Assembly: GCF_023078495.1 (NCBI RefSeq)
Contig: NZ_CP095742.1
Location: 806,001 to 870,000 of the forward strand
Direction of reading: 5' to 3'
Origin: Luteibacter aegosomatissinici
GTDB taxonomy: Bacteria; Pseudomonadota; Gammaproteobacteria; Xanthomonadales; Rhodanobacteraceae
DNA: 64,000 nt
The position numbers were made by a program, and so were the translations under genes. The notes under the pieces were generated by a model. It was not told the origin of the DNA, did not search any database, and saw only the letters and a program-made list of their open reading frames with translations. Of the stretch, positions 50,944 through 59,897 are shown one piece after another (position 1 is the first letter of the stretch; the number at the start of each line of letters is the position of its first letter).

Positions 50944-52823
50944 GCTGGCGTGTTCCCGGCCTTGCGGCCCACGATGGCGGTTTCATAGCCGGCGCGCGCA
51001 TCGCGCACGGCTTCCCGCGTGGAGACTTCCGGCACCGCCACATCCCACCATACGCCGCCTTCATCGGTGGTGCGCGTGTGGTCTGTATCGATGCTGATGA
51101 GATAGGTGCGATCGGCGGCACGGGCGCGTTCCATCGCGGCTTCCAGCCCGGCGATATCGGCGACGTGCTCGGCGATGGCGCCCAGGGCGCGAGCGTGCGC
51201 GGCGAAATCGATACGGGGCGCACCATGGCTCCCCTGCACGCAATCGTCGAACATGTTGTTGAATGGAGCGCCGCCCGTGGCCTGCTGCAGCCGGTTGATG
51301 CAGCCGTAGCCGCGGTTATCGAGCAACACGATGATCAGCTTCGCATCGAGCATCACCGAAGTGGCGATCTCGGAGTTCATCATCAGGTAGCTGCCATCGC
51401 CCACCATGACGATGACTTCGCGATCGGGCTGGGCCATTTTCACGCCCAGGCCACCGGCGATCTCGTAGCCCATGCACGAGTAGCCGTACTCCATGTGGTA
51501 GCCGCCGGCCGTTTCCGTGCGCCAGAGCTTTTCCAGCTCGGCGGGGAGCGTGCCTGCAGCGCAGACCACGATGTCGCTCTGCGCCGAGTTCGTGGAGGAA
51601 CGTTGCACGGCGCCGATCACTTCGCCTTCGTAAGGCAGGCGGCCCGGTGGCGGGCTGCGCTGGCCGGTGATCCGGGACACGATATCCACCCACGCCGTCG
51701 CTGCTTCGCGGGCCCGCGTGCTCCAGCTTTCCGGTGCGGCCCAGTCTTCCAGGCCGAAACTCAGGTCATCGAGCACTTGCGCGGCATCGCCGATCACTTC
51801 GAGCCCGTCGCCCTTGAGGGCGTCGAAGCTGTTCACGTTCACCGACAGGATGGGGATGTGCCGGAACAGCGCATTGGAACCGGTCGTAAAATCCTGCAGG
51901 CGGGTGCCGACGGCGATGATGAGGTCCGCGTCGCGCAGCAGCGCATTTGCCGCTGTCGAACCGCAGACGCCGGCGGGACCCAGCTGCAGCGGATGATTCC
52001 ATGGCACAGCGCCCTTGCCGGCCTGCGTCTCGCAGATAGGCACGCCATGCTTGTCGGCGAAGGCCAGGAGCTCCGGCGTGGCCTTCGCATACAACGCGCC
52101 GCCGCCGGCGATGATCACCGGCCGTTCCGACGCTTCGATGGCGTCGAGGGCTACCATCAGTTCATCGTCGGTCGGCTGCGGTGCGCGGAACACGATCTCG
52201 CGCGGTTCGAAGAACGACACGGGGAAGTCGTAGGCTTCGGCCTGGACATCCTGCGGCAGCGCGAGCGTCACGGGTCCACATAGCGCCGGGTCGGTCAGTG
52301 CACGCACGGCGCGTGGTAGCGCAGTGAGGAGTTGCTCGGGTCGCACGATGCGATCGAAGTAGCGCGACACCGGACGGAAGCAGTCGTTGACCGACACCGT
52401 GCCGTCGCTGAAATCCTCCAGCTGTTGCAGCACGGGGTCCGGTGCGCGGGACACAAAGATATCGCCCGGGAGGAGCAGGACCGGCAGCCGGTTCACGTGG
52501 GCCAGCGCCGCAGCGGTGACCAGGTTGGTCGCACCGGGGCCGATCGAGGTGGTGACTGCCATCATGCTCCGGCGCATGTTGGCTTTGGCATACGCAATGG
52601 CGGCATGTGCCATCGCCTGCTCGTTGTGTGCGCGGAACGTGGGGAACGTCTCGCGCACCTCATGCAGCGCCTCGCCAAGGCCGGCCACGTTGCCGTGGCC
52701 GAAGATGGCGAAGACGCCGCCGAACAGCGGCTCGGCCTCTTCCGAGTCCACATCGCGTGCGTAGAGCGCCTGCAGGTAGCGGACCAGGGCCTGCGCGGTG
52801 GTTAGGCGGATCGTCTCGCTCAT
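50940..52823 (-). CDS. iolD: 3D-(3,5/4)-trihydroxycyclohexane-1,2-dione hydrolase IolD
   Basis: 627 aa thiamine-diphosphate enzyme that opens the inositol ring. The N-terminal Pyr domain shows FGHGNVAGLGEALHE near 31-45, the middle domain VIIAGGGALYA, and the C-terminal ThDP site GDGSYLMMNSEIAT with LLDNRGYGCINRLQQATGG. ATG 52823 overlaps the iolC stop. Length and all three domains match the family. Confidence 0.94.
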   Translation of the reverse strand: MSETIRLTTAQALVRYLQALYARDVDSEEAEPLFGGVFAIFGHGNVAGLGEALHEVRETFPTFRAHNEQAMAHAAIAYAKANMRRSMMAVTTSIGPGATNLVTAAALAHVNRLPVLLLPGDIFVSRAPDPVLQQLEDFSDGTVSVNDCFRPVSRYFDRIVRPEQLLTALPRAVRALTDPALCGPVTLALPQDVQAEAYDFPVSFFEPREIVFRAPQPTDDELMVALDAIEASERPVIIAGGGALYAKATPELLAFADKHGVPICETQAGKGAVPWNHPLQLGPAGVCGSTAANALLRDADLIIAVGTRLQDFTTGSNALFRHIPILSVNVNSFDALKGDGLEVIGDAAQVLDDLSFGLEDWAAPESWSTRAREAATAWVDIVSRITGQRSPPPGRLPYEGEVIGAVQRSSTNSAQSDIVVCAAGTLPAELEKLWRTETAGGYHMEYGYSCMGYEIAGGLGVKMAQPDREVIVMVGDGSYLMMNSEIATSVMLDAKLIIVLLDNRGYGCINRLQQATGGAPFNNMFDDCVQGSHGAPRIDFAAHARALGAIAEHVADIAGLEAAMERARAADRTYLISIDTDHTRTTDEGGVWWDVAVPEVSTREAVRDARAGYETAIVGRKAGNTPA

Positions 52824-54793
52824 GCGGCGGCGCCTTCCGTGACCGGGCGGGCGGGTTCCCGGCGTACGCCCCGCTGCCACGCATGGATCATGGCTTCGAA
52901 CGCCGCCTTTGCCTCGCTGATCAGTGCGTCATCGTCGATACGACCTGCCAGCCAGGCCTTCGCCGGCTCGCTGAACAACGTACGGCCCACCGCGAAACCG
53001 CGGCAGGTGCTGCTGTTGGCTGCGTCCACGAAACCGGCGGCGAGGGATTCCGCCGGCGCGTTGAGGCCAAGCAGCAGCACGCCGCGGCAGAACGGATCGC
53101 GCTCTTCAATGAGCGCATCGATGGCGGCCCATGCATCGCGGCTGGGCGGGCATAGCTTCCACCAGTCGGGACGGATGCCGAGGTTATAGATGCGCTTGAG
53201 CGAACGGAGTACGCGCTCGTCGCGCTGGGCCTGGCTGGTGCAGCCCGGCGGGATGACTTCCAGCAGGAGCTCATGGCCACTGAGGCGCGCGGCATCGTAC
53301 AGCGCAAGCAGCTGGGTTTCCTGCTCCACGCGGTGCAGGGGATCGGCATCGGGATCGAACTGCACGAGGCACTTGATCACGTGCTCGCGGGGCCAGCTCA
53401 CCAGTTGGCTGCCAATGGAGCGGCCGCGTTCGAATTCGAGCGGGTTGGAGCCCGGCACTTCCACGGGGCGGCCGATCCACCAGCCACGACCCGTCGCGGC
53501 ATTAAGCGCATCCTGGCCGTAGCGGTCATCGAGCAGCAGGCCCACGTGCCCCTGCAGCTGGTTAGCCCGCTCGGTGGCCGCCACGGCCTCCACCAGCAAC
53601 GTTTTCAGTTTGGGAATGCGCGATTCATCGGCACCGGCTTCGCGGGCAAGTTCGAAGAACGGCGTGCGGTGGTCGAACGCGAAGACGTACAACTCATTCC
53701 ACGCCTTGCGCGGCACAGCCGTGCGGTGCAGGTGCGAAAGCTCGGCATCGAGGTCCGGCCGGGTAATGCCGCCCTCGCGAGTGAGGAAGGCATCCAGTTC
53801 CGCACGGCCGGGCATCGCCGGTGCGCACGCGTGCCGCGACACCACGATGGCGCCGCATGCGTTCGCCCAGGCGCAGGCGCGCTCGATCGATTCGCCACCC
53901 AGCCAGCCGGCGAGGAACCCGGACAGGAAGGCATCGCCCGCACCCAACACATTGAGGACCTCGACGCGTGCACCGCGGTAGGTGGGAGCATCATCGATGT
54001 GCGCCGGGATCGGGCCATCGACGATGGAGCAGCCAAGCGGGCCTCGCTTCACCACCAGCGTGGCATCGGTCGCACCGCGTACGGCGTGCAGGGCGGCCAT
54101 CAGGTCCTCGCTGCCGCCGGCGATGTGGAACTCTTCCTCCGTGCCGACGATCAGGTCGAAGGAAGGCAGGATGGCCTGCAGGTGCTTCGTGACATGGTCG
54201 GCGGCGACAAATCGCTGTTCGCCATTGCCGCGACCGGTAAGGCCCCAGAGTACGGGGCGGTAGTCGATATCGAGCACCGTGCGCACGTCGTGCTTGCGCG
54301 CCAGCTCCAGTGCACGCTGGCTGGCCGCGAGAACGCCCGGCTGTGACAGGTGCGTGCCAGTGATGGCCAGCGCACGGCAGCGGGCGATGAACGCTTCGTC
54401 GATATCAGCCGGCTGTAGCGCCATGTCGGCGCAGTTCTCGCGGTAGAACAGCAGCGGGAAGCTGGTGCTGTCCTTGATGCCGAGGATGGCGAGTGCCGTC
54501 AGGCGTTCCGGGTCGACCTTCACCTGGCTGGTATCGCAGCCTTCGTTGGTGAGTGTTTCAAGCAGGAACGTGCCCATCTGGTCATCGCCCACGCGCGAGA
54601 GCATGGCCGAATGCAGGCCCAGCCGGGCGGTGCCGAACGCGACGTTCGCGGAGGACCCGCCAAGGTATTTGGCGAAGCTGGTTACGTCTTCCAGGCGTGC
54701 GCCGATCTGCTGGGCATAAAGATCCACTGCGAGCCGGCCGAGGCAGGCGACGTCAATGGGGCGGGAGGTGGAACGGGGCAGGGGATTACGCAT
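52820..54793 (-). CDS. iolC: IolC kinase fused to a DUF2090 (IolJ-replacing) aldolase-like domain
   Basis: 657 aa. Residues 10-335 are a PfkB-type 5-dehydro-2-deoxygluconokinase with YLGGSSANVA near 43-52 and the catalytic motif GAGDAF at 284-289. Residues about 365-640 are DUF2090, opening VFAFDHRTPFFELA, a class I aldolase-like TIM barrel with a candidate Lys in LVVEVIPP-type strands. Fused proteins are annotated as kinase/5-dehydro-2-deoxyphosphogluconate aldolase, which would give DHAP and malonate semialdehyde and explains why no separate iolJ is present. It leads the iol block and overlaps iolD by four bases. Confidence 0.93.
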   Translation of the reverse strand: MRNPLPRSTSRPIDVACLGRLAVDLYAQQIGARLEDVTSFAKYLGGSSANVAFGTARLGLHSAMLSRVGDDQMGTFLLETLTNEGCDTSQVKVDPERLTALAILGIKDSTSFPLLFYRENCADMALQPADIDEAFIARCRALAITGTHLSQPGVLAASQRALELARKHDVRTVLDIDYRPVLWGLTGRGNGEQRFVAADHVTKHLQAILPSFDLIVGTEEEFHIAGGSEDLMAALHAVRGATDATLVVKRGPLGCSIVDGPIPAHIDDAPTYRGARVEVLNVLGAGDAFLSGFLAGWLGGESIERACAWANACGAIVVSRHACAPAMPGRAELDAFLTREGGITRPDLDAELSHLHRTAVPRKAWNELYVFAFDHRTPFFELAREAGADESRIPKLKTLLVEAVAATERANQLQGHVGLLLDDRYGQDALNAATGRGWWIGRPVEVPGSNPLEFERGRSIGSQLVSWPREHVIKCLVQFDPDADPLHRVEQETQLLALYDAARLSGHELLLEVIPPGCTSQAQRDERVLRSLKRIYNLGIRPDWWKLCPPSRDAWAAIDALIEERDPFCRGVLLLGLNAPAESLAAGFVDAANSSTCRGFAVGRTLFSEPAKAWLAGRIDDDALISEAKAAFEAMIHAWQRGVRREPARPVTEGAAA

Positions 54794-54808
54794 AGGTATA
54801 TGTGTTCT

Positions 54809-55597
54809 TCAGGCCGCACGGCCTTCCAGTTCATCGACCAGGCTCTGGATCTCGGTGCCGCCGGCCATCATGTCGAGCACCTCTTCCTTCGTGATATCGC
54901 TCTTGGCAAACGTGCCCATGGACTGGCCCCGGTTGAGCAGCGTGAAGCTGTCGGCGATGGGGTAGGCGTGGTGCACGTTGTGGGTGATGAAGATCACCGA
55001 GATGCCGCGCTCGCGCGCCTTGTGGATCAGTTTGAGCACGTTGCAGCTCTGCTTGACGCCAAGCGCTGCGGTCGGCTCATCCAGGATCAGCACCTTGGCA
55101 CCGAAGTGGATGGCGCGCGCAATGGCCAGGCACTGGCGCTCGCCACCGGACATGGTGCCCACCGGCTGGCTGGCATCACGCACGTGGATGCCCATCTCGG
55201 CCAGCTTGTCGCGCGCGGTCTCGTTCGCGTAGCGCATGTCGAGCACGTTGATCACGCCGAACATGCGCCGGCGTGGCTCACGGCCGGCGAAGAAGTTGCG
55301 CGCCACGCTCATGAGCGGGACCAGGGCGAGATCCTGGTAAACCGTGGCGATGCCGCGATCCAGTGCCTCGCGGGGTGAGTTGAACTTCACCGCCTCACCG
55401 TCCACGCGGTACTCACCCTGGCTGGGCTGGTGCACGCCCGCCAGGGTCTTGATCAGGGTGGACTTGCCGGCGCCGTTGTCGCCAAGCAGGCAGTGGACCT
55501 CGCCACGCTTCAGCTTCAGCGTGACGCCCTGCAGGGCGATGACGGTGCCGAAGAACTTGCTGACGTTGTCGAGCTCAAGGATGTAATCGCTTGCCAT
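54809..55597 (-). CDS. iatA: Inositol-type sugar ABC transporter ATPase (single nucleotide-binding domain)
   Basis: 262 aa with one complete ABC domain: Walker A GDNGAGKS (39-46), Q-loop in TVYQDLALV, signature MSGGERQ, Walker [10 protein letters not shown] and switch His in FITHNVHH. Sugar importers of the RbsA/IatA class normally carry two such domains (about 500 aa); this one has a single domain, as in FrcA-type systems. ATG 55597 lies 11 bp after the permease stop. Membership of the inositol operon comes from position between the permease and iolC. Confidence 0.88.
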   Translation of the reverse strand: MASDYILELDNVSKFFGTVIALQGVTLKLKRGEVHCLLGDNGAGKSTLIKTLAGVHQPSQGEYRVDGEAVKFNSPREALDRGIATVYQDLALVPLMSVARNFFAGREPRRRMFGVINVLDMRYANETARDKLAEMGIHVRDASQPVGTMSGGERQCLAIARAIHFGAKVLILDEPTAALGVKQSCNVLKLIHKARERGISVIFITHNVHHAYPIADSFTLLNRGQSMGTFAKSDITKEEVLDMMAGGTEIQSLVDELEGRAA

Positions 55598-55608
55598 GGC
55601 CTGGGCCC

Positions 55609-56769
55609 TCACTTCGTGCTCGCAGCACGGCTGCGGATGTAGTGGTTGAACAGCACCGCGATAAGCAGCATGCCGCCGAGGAACACGCGATACCAATCCG
55701 AATCGATGTTGGTGTAGGAAATGCCGATCTGCACGACACCAAAGATGATGGCGCCGAAACACGCGCCGATGACCGAACCGAAGCCGCCGGTAAGCAGCGT
55801 GCCGCCGATCACCACGGCGATGATGGCCTCGAACTCTTTCTGGAGGCCGCGATCGGACGCAGCGGAGCCGAACTCGGCAACCTGCAGGACGCCGAACAGG
55901 CAGGCGCAGAACGCCGTGAGCACGAACAGGGAGATCTTCACCCGGCGCACCGGCACGCCCACGTTCTTGGCGGCGTTGGCATCGCCACCCACGGTATAGA
56001 TCCAGTTGCCGAAGCGGGTGCGGGCCAGCACGAAGCCCGCGACGACGGCCAGGGCGATCCACCACAGCAGCACCTTGGGAATGCCGCCGACCACGGGCTC
56101 GCCGTTGGGGAAGGACTCGATGATGCCGTGCGAGGCCAGGAACGTGAACAGGCCATGCAGGGTGGTGCCGGAGAACAGGGCCGATACGAACGGCGCTTCA
56201 TCGAACTTGCTGCCGACGCCACTCACGATGGTGCTGTTGGCGAAGGTGGTGGAGAGCACCAGGGTGAGGCCACGCAATACGAACATGAAGGCGAGGGTGA
56301 CGATGAACGATGGCAGCTTGGTGCGCATGACCAGGTAGCCGTTGAGCCAGCCCAGTGCCATGCATACGGCGAACGCCGCGATGACCGAGGCCCACAACGG
56401 CCAGCCCAAGTACATGGGCGGGATGGCGACGACGACGCCGGCGAAGCCGATCATGGAGCCAATGGAAAGATCGAATTCGCCGGCGATCATGAGGAGGCAG
56501 GCGCCTACGGCCAGGATGCCGAGGTACGCCGCGACCTTTGCCCAGTTGATGACGCCATCGAGCGCGAACATGCCCGAGTCACCCGCGGTAATGGCAAAGA
56601 ACACAAAGACCAGAATGGTGCCGGCGATGGAGCCCAGTTCGGGCCGATCGAGCAATACGCGCCACGGGGATATCTTCCGTACGCGTTCATCCGTGGGTTT
56701 CGGTGCTTCCTGCGCATTCGCGCGCTGACGCTGGATCATGTTGGTAACGCTCTCGTTGATGGCGCTCAT
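55609..56769 (-). CDS. iatP: Inositol-type sugar ABC transporter permease
   Basis: 386 aa with about ten hydrophobic segments, of the RbsC/FrcC class. The EAA-like and family motifs include [37 protein letters not shown] and [20 protein letters not shown]. An extended N-terminal cytoplasmic stretch (about 45 residues) and a periplasmic loop near 160-200 make it longer than RbsC. It lies between the binding-protein and ATPase genes. Confidence 0.9.
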   Translation of the reverse strand: MSAINESVTNMIQRQRANAQEAPKPTDERVRKISPWRVLLDRPELGSIAGTILVFVFFAITAGDSGMFALDGVINWAKVAAYLGILAVGACLLMIAGEFDLSIGSMIGFAGVVVAIPPMYLGWPLWASVIAAFAVCMALGWLNGYLVMRTKLPSFIVTLAFMFVLRGLTLVLSTTFANSTIVSGVGSKFDEAPFVSALFSGTTLHGLFTFLASHGIIESFPNGEPVVGGIPKVLLWWIALAVVAGFVLARTRFGNWIYTVGGDANAAKNVGVPVRRVKISLFVLTAFCACLFGVLQVAEFGSAASDRGLQKEFEAIIAVVIGGTLLTGGFGSVIGACFGAIIFGVVQIGISYTNIDSDWYRVFLGGMLLIAVLFNHYIRSRAASTK

Positions 56770-56785
56770 GGGTTTCTCCCGTCGG

Positions 56786-57829
56786 TCAGCGGTACTGGCC
56801 GGCGTACTTCTCGACAGTGGCGACGTTATCCTTCGTGACGAAGGCCGGGCCCGAGCTCACGCCATTGGCGGTGTAGATGGGCTTGAGGTCGTATTCCTTC
56901 AGGCGCGCCTGGAACTTCGGGTTGGCCTTGAGCGCGGCGATGATCGTGGCCGGGTCCTTGGTGTTCTTGTCGTGCGCGATCACCAGCGCGGCGATGCCCA
57001 TGTAACCCTGCAGGTAGGGCTGCTGGTCGATCGCATACTGGATGGTGCCGGACTTGATCCCCGCGATGATCGCGGGTGACAGATCGAACGTGCCGAAGTT
57101 GATGGCGCCCTTCAGGTGCAGGTCCTCGACCACCTTGATGGCCGGTTCGGCCGCGTTCGGGCCAAGGGCCAGGATGGCCTGGGTCTTCGGGTGGGCACGC
57201 AGGTAAGCGGTGAGCTTGGACGAGACCACCGTAGGGTCCATGCCGGTATCGATCATGGAGGTGGAGCGCCAGTCCTTCACGCCGATCGCATCGGCATAGC
57301 CCTGGCAACGCTCGAATGATGCGTTGTTGGTGGCGTAGTGGTTCACGCACACGAAGCTCTTGATGCCGGCAGCCTTGGCGCGTTCACCAGCGGCCTTGCC
57401 CGCGTCGTACTCGCCCTGGCCCACGTGCATGATCGCGCCGATCTTCTTGCTTTCCTCCGGCGTGCCGGAGTTGATCGTGACGATGGGAATGCCCTTGGCC
57501 GCGACCTTGGCCGCAGGATCTTTCAGCTGGTCGTAATTGGCGATATCGAACGCCACGCCCTTGTAGTTGCGGGCGGCGGCGGATTCGAGCTGGCGGGCCA
57601 TTTCGGCCAGGTCACCATTGCCCGAACCGCGGTAATCGACGGCAACGCCGAAGTCTTCGCCCGCCTGCTTGATCGAGTTCTTGATGGTGTTCCACCAGGA
57701 ATCGGAATCGGCGGCGTGGGTGACGAGGACGTAGCGGTCGCCGGGGGCTGCCTGGGAGGCGGGGGCGGCAAGGCCGAGGCCCAGGGCGAGGGCGGCTGCC
57801 AGCGTGGCGTGGAACGGTTTGAATCGCAT
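56786..57829 (-). CDS. ibpA: Periplasmic sugar (inositol) binding protein
   Basis: 347 aa with a signal peptide (cut after ASQAA, residue 27). The type 1 periplasmic-binding fold shows SWWNTIKNSIKQAGEDFGV, IPIVTINSGTPEES, and DQQPYLQGYMGIAALVIAH near the C-terminus, close to ribose/inositol/xylose binders. ATG 57829 is preceded by GGAGG. It is the first gene of the leftward transporter-iol transcript and starts beside two operator candidates. Ligand inferred from context. Confidence 0.9.
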   Translation of the reverse strand: MRFKPFHATLAAALALGLGLAAPASQAAPGDRYVLVTHAADSDSWWNTIKNSIKQAGEDFGVAVDYRGSGNGDLAEMARQLESAAARNYKGVAFDIANYDQLKDPAAKVAAKGIPIVTINSGTPEESKKIGAIMHVGQGEYDAGKAAGERAKAAGIKSFVCVNHYATNNASFERCQGYADAIGVKDWRSTSMIDTGMDPTVVSSKLTAYLRAHPKTQAILALGPNAAEPAIKVVEDLHLKGAINFGTFDLSPAIIAGIKSGTIQYAIDQQPYLQGYMGIAALVIAHDKNTKDPATIIAALKANPKFQARLKEYDLKPIYTANGVSSGPAFVTKDNVATVEKYAGQYR

Positions 57830-57928
57830 ATTGCCTCCACTTATGACCGGGTTCCCCGGCCGGGATGGGTGACTAACGAAGCGATAACGGCCTTGCGGCC
57901 GCTGTTTTGCCGAAAGCGGACCGAGCAT

Positions 57929-57942
57929 GGACCGGCCGTTCC
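57929..57942. promoter_or_regulatory. IolR-type operator candidate 1 (GGAC-N6-TTCC)
   Basis: GGAC-CGGCCG-TTCC differs by one base from the GGAA-N6-TTCC motif. It lies 100 bp before the binding-protein start, in the divergent region. Confidence 0.5.
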
Positions 57943-57977
57943 ACGGTTGCAACTTGCATTGCAACATCGAAATAAAT

Positions 57978-57991
57978 GGAAAATCTATTCC
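57978..57991. promoter_or_regulatory. IolR-type operator candidate 2 (GGAA-N6-TTCC)
   Basis: GGAA-AATCTA-TTCC matches exactly the GGAA-N6-TTCC motif that I recall for rhizobial IolR. The arms extend to ATGGAA/TTCCAT (57976-57993). It lies 42 bp before the RpiR gene start and 49 bp from candidate 1, centre to centre. Confidence 0.65.
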
Positions 57992-58032
57992 ATGGGTGCT
58001 TCAATGCCGCCGGACCCTTGTTGGAGCCACCG

Positions 58033-58899
58033 ATGGCCAAACGCAGCGAAGCCGATGCCCTGATGAGCCGCATCGCCGAGGATTTCGAGGCACTCCCGCG
58101 CCAGTTACAGGGGGTGGCCCGGTACCTTGAGGAACATCGCAGTTCGATCATGGTCCAGCGCGTCGGTGAGATCGCCGAAGGCGCAGGTGTGCATGCATCG
58201 GCGGTGGTTCGTTTCGCCCAGCGCTTCGGCTATACCGGCTTCAGCGAAATGCAGGCGGTGTTCCGCGATGCCTTCACCGCCCAGGCGGCGCCCTCACGCA
58301 GCTACCAGCAGCGCATCCGCAGCGTGATCGAAAACCGTTCCGGCGGCATGGCGGCGGCCGAGATTGCCTCGCGCTTCATCGATGCGAGCCGCATGGGCCT
58401 GGACGAGCTGGCGGCCGAGATCGATGAAGTCCGCTTCCAGAAGGCGGTGGATACGCTGGCCGCGGCCGAAAACATTTACGTCATGGGCGTGCGCCGCTCG
58501 TTCGCCATCGCTACATACATCGCCTACGCCCTGCAGCACACGCAAAAGCGCGTGCATCTGGTAAGCGGGCTGGGTGGCATGTTCCGCGAACAGCTGCGCA
58601 GCATGGGCAAGGGCGATGCGCTCATCGCTATCAGCTTCCCGCCGTTCGGCAAGGAAACCCTCTACGCCATGCGCGTCGCGCAGCAACACCACGCGAAAGT
58701 GCTGGCCATTACCGAAAGCGACCTGGGCCCCCTGGCGCGCCACTCCGATGTGCTTTTGAAGGTGAAGGAGGGCAGTGCGTTCGCCTTCCGCGGCCTCACC
58801 AGCACGATGTGCCTGTGCCAGGCCCTGTTCGTCGCGCTCGCTTACAAGCTCGAACTAACCGTCGAAGAAACGCTTCCCCGAGGAGAATACGATGATTGA
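58033..58899 (+). CDS. iolR: RpiR/MurR-family regulator, probable inositol repressor (IolR-like)
   Basis: 288 aa. The N-terminal HTH_6 domain reads VQRVGEIAEGAGVHASAVVR (about 40-59) then FAQRFGYTGFSEMQ; the C-terminal SIS domain (about 125-270) holds IYVMGVRRSFAIATYIAYAL and DALIAISFPPFGKETL. It should sense a phosphorylated inositol intermediate such as DKG-phosphate and lift repression. It faces the operon across 203 bp with two GGAA-N6-TTCC-type sites and overlaps iolG by eight bases. ATG 58033 was chosen; an upstream in-frame ATG at 57976 lies in the operator. Confidence 0.9.
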   Translation: MAKRSEADALMSRIAEDFEALPRQLQGVARYLEEHRSSIMVQRVGEIAEGAGVHASAVVRFAQRFGYTGFSEMQAVFRDAFTAQAAPSRSYQQRIRSVIENRSGGMAAAEIASRFIDASRMGLDELAAEIDEVRFQKAVDTLAAAENIYVMGVRRSFAIATYIAYALQHTQKRVHLVSGLGGMFREQLRSMGKGDALIAISFPPFGKETLYAMRVAQQHHAKVLAITESDLGPLARHSDVLLKVKEGSAFAFRGLTSTMCLCQALFVALAYKLELTVEETLPRGEYDD

Positions 58900-59884
58900 A
58901 GTCGCGATCTTTGGTGCCGGTCGCATCGGCAAGATCCACGCGGGCAACGTCGCCCGCCACCCCGAGGCGCGCCTGCGCTACGTGGTGGATGTGCATGAGC
59001 CCTCGGCAAAGGAACTGGCCGACAAACATGGTGCGAAGGTGGCCAGTGTCGAGGAAGCGTTGAATGACCCGGCGGTCGGCGCGGTAGTGATCGGATCGAG
59101 CACGGATACACACGCCGATTTGATCCACCGCGCAGCCGCCGCCGGCAAGGCCATTTTCTGCGAGAAGCCCGTGGATCTGGATGTGGAGCGCGCGCGCTCG
59201 TGCCAGGCCGCCGTCGAGAAGGCTGGCGTGGTCTGCATGATCGCGTTCCAGCGCCGCTTCGATCCCACGTTCTCGTCGCTGAAGAAGCGGCTTGACGAGG
59301 GAGAGGTGGGTACGCCGGAAGTGTTGATCGTGACGAGCCGCGACCCGGGCGCGCCGCCGGTGAACTACATCAAGAGCTCGGGTGGCGTGTTCAAGGACAT
59401 GCTGATCCATGATTTCGACATCTTCCGCTGGATCCTTGGCGAAGAAGCGGTGAGCGTGCACGCCGCGGGAAGCTGCCTGACCGATCCCGCCATTGAAGGT
59501 GCGGGCGATATCGATACGACGGCAGTCACCATCCGCACGAAGAGCGGCAAGCTGTGCCAGATCAACACGTCGCGCCGGGCAGCTTATGGCTACGACCAGC
59601 GCTTCGAGGTGCTGGGCAGCAAGGGCATGCTTCAGGCCGGCAACGTGACGCCTACCCAAGTGGTCTCGCATACCGCGAAGAACATTGCGCACGATCTGCC
59701 GGAGCATTTCTTCCTCGAACGCTACCGCGAAGCCTATGCGGCAGAGATAGCGCATTTCTTCGACGCGCTGGCTGCGGGCACGCCGGTGCGCACGACGATT
59801 GCCGATGGCATCAAGGCACTGGAACTCGCCGAAGCCGCCGCACGTTCGTGGCGCGAGGGCCAGGCCGTGGCCGTGAACATCTAA
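58892..59884 (+). CDS. iolG: Myo-inositol 2-dehydrogenase IolG
   Basis: 330 aa Gfo/Idh/MocA oxidoreductase that oxidises myo-inositol to 2-keto-myo-inositol with NAD+. The Rossmann motif GAGRIG is at 8-13, the EKP motif with Lys92 at 91-93, and the catalytic pair D169/H173 in KDMLIHDFD. AGGAG precedes ATG 58892, which lies inside the end of the regulator gene. Confidence 0.92.
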   Translation: MIEVAIFGAGRIGKIHAGNVARHPEARLRYVVDVHEPSAKELADKHGAKVASVEEALNDPAVGAVVIGSSTDTHADLIHRAAAAGKAIFCEKPVDLDVERARSCQAAVEKAGVVCMIAFQRRFDPTFSSLKKRLDEGEVGTPEVLIVTSRDPGAPPVNYIKSSGGVFKDMLIHDFDIFRWILGEEAVSVHAAGSCLTDPAIEGAGDIDTTAVTIRTKSGKLCQINTSRRAAYGYDQRFEVLGSKGMLQAGNVTPTQVVSHTAKNIAHDLPEHFFLERYREAYAAEIAHFFDALAAGTPVRTTIADGIKALELAEAAARSWREGQAVAVNI

Positions 59885-59897
59885 GGGAGTTCACGCC

